Shown piece by piece: positions 58,496 through 64,000 of a stretch of 64,000 nt of DNA. Within the stretch, counting starts at the first letter, position 1; each line of letters begins with the position of its first letter. The stretch is from Sphagnum compactum. Its lineage: Eukaryota > Bryophyta > Sphagnopsida > Sphagnales. The stretch spans positions 8,370,001 through 8,434,000 of the forward strand of contig OZ234504.1 of assembly GCA_965153455.1 (NCBI GenBank), given 5' to 3'. Under the pieces are notes generated by a model. The model was not told the DNA's origin and did not search any database. It worked only from the letters and a program-made list of their open reading frames with translations. A program made the position numbers and the translations under genes.

Positions 58496-61400
58496 TTTAT
58501 ATAAACACTCAAATGTTTCAATTACCAAACCCACTTTTAGCACAAGCTACATTCTTGATTTAAAATTAAATAAATAATTAAAAATTTTGTTCATACCCTA
58601 ATATTCCACATTCAAGTCAAGGTTTTAGTCACAAATTTCCAACAATTTTGTATAAATGCAAATGTTTATTAAACAGGTTAACCATGTAGTAAATGTTGAT
58701 TAATATATCATCAATTTGTTTTTAAAACCTTAGTAAATGTTGATTAATATATAATCAATTTGTTTTTAAAACCTTATTGACCCTTGATGTCATGTGTTTC
58801 ATCACTTGTTTTTGGATGCATTCCATCCACTATCATCATGTGTATTCCTTGAAAAGGAATTACCACAACAATGTTGTAACCTTAACTTGGGTGAATGTGC
58901 AACCAAAGTGTTAAGGTGAAAAAAAAGTACAAAGTAAGAATGGGCCAAAGATAAAAAGCCAAGATATGGAACGAAGGAATCATGTTAGGAAAATGTTCTA
59001 AGATTCACACAAACTCTCATAAATGTGAAGAGAATGCAAAAGAGGTGAATCTCAAGAAAACTCTCAAAACGCTCTCTCAAATGGGAATTGTTTTAGGAAT
59101 TGAATTTTTGAAGTGTCCCATAAATGCAAATAATCTATTTGAGCGTATAAAAAAGTCACCATATTTTAGTAAAAGGCTAGAAGACATGAAATTTTTTATT
59201 TATTTTTTTCATTAATTTTGTCATGAAATTGGACTATTATTTATAAATTGTCTCTGAAACGTACATATCAAAAATGGGTTCATATTTTTGCTTTTGAAAC
59301 TTTAAAGTTCAAGTTATGGTCAAAAGAGTGGTTAAAAATCACATTGACAATTTGATTCCCGACCATTTAAACAAGGGTCAAATGAATATCAATTGGAGCA
59401 TGCAATATGATGTTTTTAAAAAAAACTTTTCAAGAATTACGATTTTATTTTTTTGGGGGTTTCTGAATTGAAGCTTGTTATGAAGAGTTACGAACCCATG
59501 GAGTTGCAAGACTTATAATTTGAAAATTTTTGGGACTCACTTGGAAGTCTCAAGAATTTAAATCATTTCGATGCAACCCCTATTACCAATCATAGAGTGT
59601 GTTGAAATGAAAAAATGATTATTCTTCCCATGTTATAACCAATTGAGTTTATGGTGAGCATGAAGCAAGTACGTGAACCAATTTGGCTTCAATTGCAAAA
59701 AACTTTTCTTTTTTTCTTGGTTTATGCATTTTCACATGTCCATCAACTCAAATTGAGGAGCTTGTCTTAATCTCATCCTAGAGTTTTCCCATCTACTGCA
59801 AGGAACTAAAGAACATGCCCAATGTTTTCAAGTCTTCCACAAATCAATGTATTGAAAATTTTATTGCAATACCTTGTGATAAGCTTTTGGAAGCACATCA
59901 CCCGCCATAACCTTATGTGCATGGGAATGAAATAATTAATTTTGAAGCACATTTCTTATGGGTCATTGAATTGTTACATGTTACCATTTAATTTCATTAT
60001 GTGAAGATCCTTTCAAAAACAATAAATTGCCATCACTTGACATTTAACTTGTGGATTGCTTGTGTTGAAATTAATATTTGGTGGGCCTTGAATATGTTTC
60101 TTCTATTTTTAAAGCAAATCAAATTTCCATGTTGTCTTCCTTGTTACAAAACTATAAATTTGTTCAAAACAAAAAATCACATAACAATGGGTTTGTTTTC
60201 TTCATTTTAATATCAACACAATTAAAATGTTAAATAAGATGAAAGGATGTGAGGATAATATGGAAGGAATATCAACACAACATGAAAATTTGAATTTTGA
60301 TCAATGTCATGTCAAATTCAATTCAATGAGTCTTAATGTCTCGCATGCTAATGGGCTAATTTTCATACCTTAAATAATGAATTAAATCAACTTGGGCCTA
60401 GATTTCAACATTTTTGTTTTTGATCAACATTTAACAATCATTGTATAATGGTGTATCAAATCATGCATTAGTATGTTGCACATAAACAATATTTTATTCA
60501 AGATCCATCGATCAACTACGTCTTTCCCTACCAACCTCCCTTTCATATATAAATGCTTTTAATGCTTCTAATTCTTCATTTTTCAATTGAGATGTAGCTT
60601 TTGAAATTTTGAAATTGTTAAAATAAGCAACACATTAATTCCCATGTAAGAAATAGATAAGTTGAATAGATATGGAAAAAACACATCGTAGGATGGGGTT
60701 GTTAAAGACCTCTTTGTCATAGGTAAAGGAAGTCAGTCAAAAGAAGAAGGCAAAAAAGTGGGGACACAATGGGAAAATGTAAACATGGATAGGGTAATAA
60801 ATGGTAGGACATCACAAATAAAGATTCAATAAATGTTGTCAAATAATGAAATTTGATGACATGGATGGAACGTAACCTTAAAAAATATCGATAGTGAAAC
60901 ATAATAATTGACCATGGGTGAAATTGACCACCGCTTAGATGCATTTATACAAGAATGGATGAAATGTGATCACATTAATCAAATCAACTTTTCAAATGAA
61001 AATTTCAATAGAAATGAATTATATTATGCATGGATGCAATTATGTTCACGTATAAAATTGATCACACATGTAATTGGTCACATGGATAAAATTGGATTAA
61101 TGAAATCTTTGAATGTTACAAATGAATTTGGTTATCCGATGAAATGAGTGACATGGATGAATCTTGACAACATGGATGCAATTGAATTTCAATAGTGAAT
61201 TTTGAACATTTTATAAAATTTGAGCATTAAATTTTGAACAATCTTTGTCACTAGAAATTTTATAAAAATTCAACAAAATCAAAACTGAAAATTTTAAAGT
61301 TTGCACTTGGGTTAACGGTACATGCCACTCTCACATACATCCAATGTTGTGTGCCAAAAAGTTTCACAATTATATATTGATGTTTTTATGAAGAAAACAA

Positions 61401-64000
61401 TAACAATTGAATGTGTGGGAGTACCAAAACACTAATAATACACCTAGCACCTAGTATGTATAAAATATAACAAAGTAACATTTAGTCAGGTGGCACCCAT
61501 GTTTAAAGTGGTATGAATCAACCACATTATTTCACTTGTACACAAATTTTTTAAAAGGAAAAGATCATACAAAAACACTCATGGTTTAAAAATTCAATTT
61601 TTTATTTGGAAATTTTATTCCAATAGTTTCCTTCACACATAGTTATTCATAAAATGTCCCAAGTTCCAAGACTTATAAATTTTTTTATAACCACATCCAT
61701 ATGAAGTTAAATAATATACTAGATGGCCAACCTTTTTTTTTCTCTAGCTAAAATTAGTCAAATTGATACTAATCAATTGTTTTAATTAAACATGTAATTC
61801 ATTAACATGTTAACAAGGGTGCAAAATTGTGATTCACCACTCCACACCATCATAAGCAGTATCCATTGTTTATAAGTCAAATTAATGAATTTATCATTCA
61901 TAGTTGTCAATCTAACACCATTCGTCACCCGATGTTGCAACATTCACATCATCATCTTCCTCATTTAACCTATTATCAACACATAAAGTAGATTTTTATC
62001 GCCAACTTGTTATTATTTGGGTTTCTTGAACATCATCAAATGTTAGAACTTATTTACAATTGAAATATTATCACCAACATATAAGTTCTTGAGGGAAAAG
62101 GGATGTGTGGTCCACATCAATTGGAAGATGCATAATTGAGGTTGGGTTTAAAAGGGAAAATGGATAAATTTGATTCAATCAAATCATTGTACATTCATGA
62201 TTCCAAATAATGAAAAAAAATTGAATGGGAAAATAATTTATTTGGAATGCTTGTAATGTTAGTTTTCCAAATCATTAAAACCTAACAACTACCATGATGC
62301 ATTAAAAGTTTTAAAACATGGAGGTTCCATATGTTGGTTTCATATTATTTATACTCAAACTTTGTTTTCCTTTTTTGACACTTTGTGTAGTTTGTTACAT
62401 TTTGTTGTATGTTTGATGTGACTACTATGTGAAAAAGGATATATGCATTATGGGTGGGAATAAATTTATTGTATTTTGTTTTATTGTGTTTAAATTATGT
62501 TTTGCAAATTGTTGCTTATGTGATATGGTGTTCTCCAAGGATAATTGTATATGCATGCACATCTACAACAAAGGTATCACTAAATATGTTCATATGATTA
62601 TGTTGAAGCATGCAAAATTAGTGATCTCCTTTGAGGCATCCTCTTCTGGGGCTAACATCATAGTAGAAAGGATTAACTTCAAAATGATGTTTGCTTGTTT
62701 TACAAGTCTTTTAACAAAAATGTTGGTTGAATTGTCAAATTATGTAATTGTTGAACTAAGATGAAAAAGTGGCAGTCAACTTGATAACAACAAATCACAC
62801 GAACATGCTAAGAATCTTGGGCATTGAAATTCCCTTAGGTAGAATGAATTCAAGGAACAAATGGGGGTGTCCATCACATTTGTTGGTTTTATTACAGTTT
62901 TGTGCATAGAAATGATTTGTTTTGGCACCCGAATCATATAAAGTATAAAAGCATTTTGTGAAGATCCTAAAGAATCTATAAGTTGCCTTAGAGATAAGTT
63001 CAATCAATGACACATCAAAAAACATTTATTTTATTTGAAGAATGCAAATACTACACAATGGTAACAAATTTTTCATGTGATTTAACAAGTGCAAGGTTGT
63101 ATGACAAGGTTGACAAAGGATAAACATGTCACAACTTGTCACAATCTTCCATCTTTTACATATGGGGAGATTATTGAGTATGAAACACTTAGGTTTTTTT
63201 TCATTTTTATAAAGGGAGGTCAATGATGTCTCATAAGCATTAATCACATTTAGCTATTTGAACTTTTATTCATTTCATGTGTGAGTAGTGGTGATGAAAA
63301 CAAAGCTAGTAATATTTATGGACATCATATCTTGTTAGCATGATGAGGTTAATATTGTAAACAATATCTCATGGATACTGATATATTGTTACATTGTTTA
63401 AGATTTTGTTTATCATTTAATTTTCGTTTTCTTGGAATGTGCTATTAAAGGTGGAATTGCTACAAGCTTAATTGTGAGTTAATCATGGGATCACTTATGG
63501 AAAAATGTGTAGTTTTGAAGGAATGAATTGTTGAAAAGCTATTATCTTTTAATGTCTATGGAGCCTTTATGATCAAATAAATATTCACTATAACAAAAGG
63601 TGTACATGTATGCCAAGTGATTTCATTGGATTTTGAATGAATTCACTAGTATAATGAACGAGGACTAATGAACTACACCCACATTGTGTACTCGTGTTTT
63701 TAACCTATTTTCCCCTTGTAACATGTAGTTCAAAATGTCAATTTTCAAATCAAATAACAACGTGTTTTTTGGAATGTTCAAGTTGAAAAGATGGAAATCA
63801 CAACAATGTGGTCATTTGGTTGTTAGTGATCTTATCAATTTCAAATGTTTTTGGTAATTCATTAACCTTCATTTTTTTTTATTCTTTAAGGTAACCAATA
63901 TGGTGTAACAATGAAAATTAGATAGATATTTTCACCATACATGGAAAACATGCATTATATGGCCCATCATATGAATCAAGTTATCCAAAGCTTCAACCAC
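58496..64000. other. AT-rich terminal region without a recognised gene
   Basis: 5.5 kb of AT-rich sequence. Open frames of up to 111 codons exist (for example 62429-62764 plus) but their composition and lack of motifs suggest chance. A 44-bp tandem duplication at 58688-58775 and repeated ACATGGAT words near 60850-61180 suggest old repeat debris. Confidence 0.45.
58688..58775. repeat. 44-bp tandem duplication
   Basis: AGTAAATGTTGATTAATATA followed by ATCAATTTGTTTTTAAAACC occurs twice, 44 bases apart, with one difference. Confidence 0.85.

Noticed and set aside
60908-61147. 79-codon open frame in the terminal AT-rich region
   Set aside because: It is built around repeated ACATGGAT-type words with no recognisable domain; probably chance.
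1-64000. CRISPR array, prokaryotic operon or integrated viral genome
   Set aside because: The tandem arrays have no conserved-repeat/unique-spacer structure, the genes are intron-split plant families, and no viral replication or capsid gene was recognised.

Overview
This is a nuclear window from a land plant. Evidence: genes split by many GT-AG introns, plant-type gene families (a TRAF1/MUSE-type MATH protein, an NBR1/Joka2-type autophagy receptor, a plant ribokinase, a SEC14-type protein), TTTAGGG telomere-like motifs, and plant DNA-transposon remnants (hAT, Tourist/Harbinger-like MITE). The proteins are clearly orthologous to flowering-plant ones but quite divergent, and the flanks are AT-rich with decayed transposons. 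I suspect a seed-free plant (bryophyte, lycophyte or fern), but the lineage is not proven from sequence alone.

Layout. (+) 855-8022: prolyl-oligopeptidase-family (S9) peptidase, 18 exons, 767 codons reconstructed in frame. 8.0-13.3 kb: mostly unassigned, with one unrecognised coding-like segment. (+) 14244-16172: uninterrupted NBR1-like selective-autophagy receptor behind a repeat-rich promoter with heat-shock-element-like and TGACG motifs. (+) 19222-21158: translation initiation factor eIF1 (SUI1), 4 exons. 22.6-26.9 kb: multi-exon WD40 pseudogene (C2A9.03-like family) with frameshifts and stops. 29-36 kb: AT-rich transposon graveyard including an hAT dimerisation-domain relic. (-) 39864-37067: ribokinase, 5 exons. 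40.5-41.0 kb: 44-bp minisatellite. 41838-42217: MITE with 32-bp inverted repeats and a TTA duplication. (+) 44422-46194: short SEC14/CRAL-TRIO protein, 3 exons. (-) 57406-48727: TRAF1/MUSE13-14-type MATH plus coiled-coil protein, 12 exons, 1358 aa. 57.95-58.5 kb: 50-bp minisatellite. 58.5-64 kb: AT-rich sequence with no gene recognised.

The genes are unrelated housekeeping or regulatory loci, each with its own promoter; there is no operon or obvious cluster. NBR1 and the TRAF1-type protein both connect to autophagy in Arabidopsis, but they lie 33 kb apart and I infer no linkage.

Exon coordinates were derived by hand from splice-site consensus, codon phase and remembered family sequence. All listed gene models keep frame across every junction. 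I found no wholly new system. The best leads are the altered ATG8-interaction motif and rebuilt promoter of NBR1, the weak start context of eIF1, the decaying WD40 pseudogene, a duplicated splice donor in the TRAF1-type gene, and private GC-rich tandem arrays 0.5-1.2 kb upstream of several genes.
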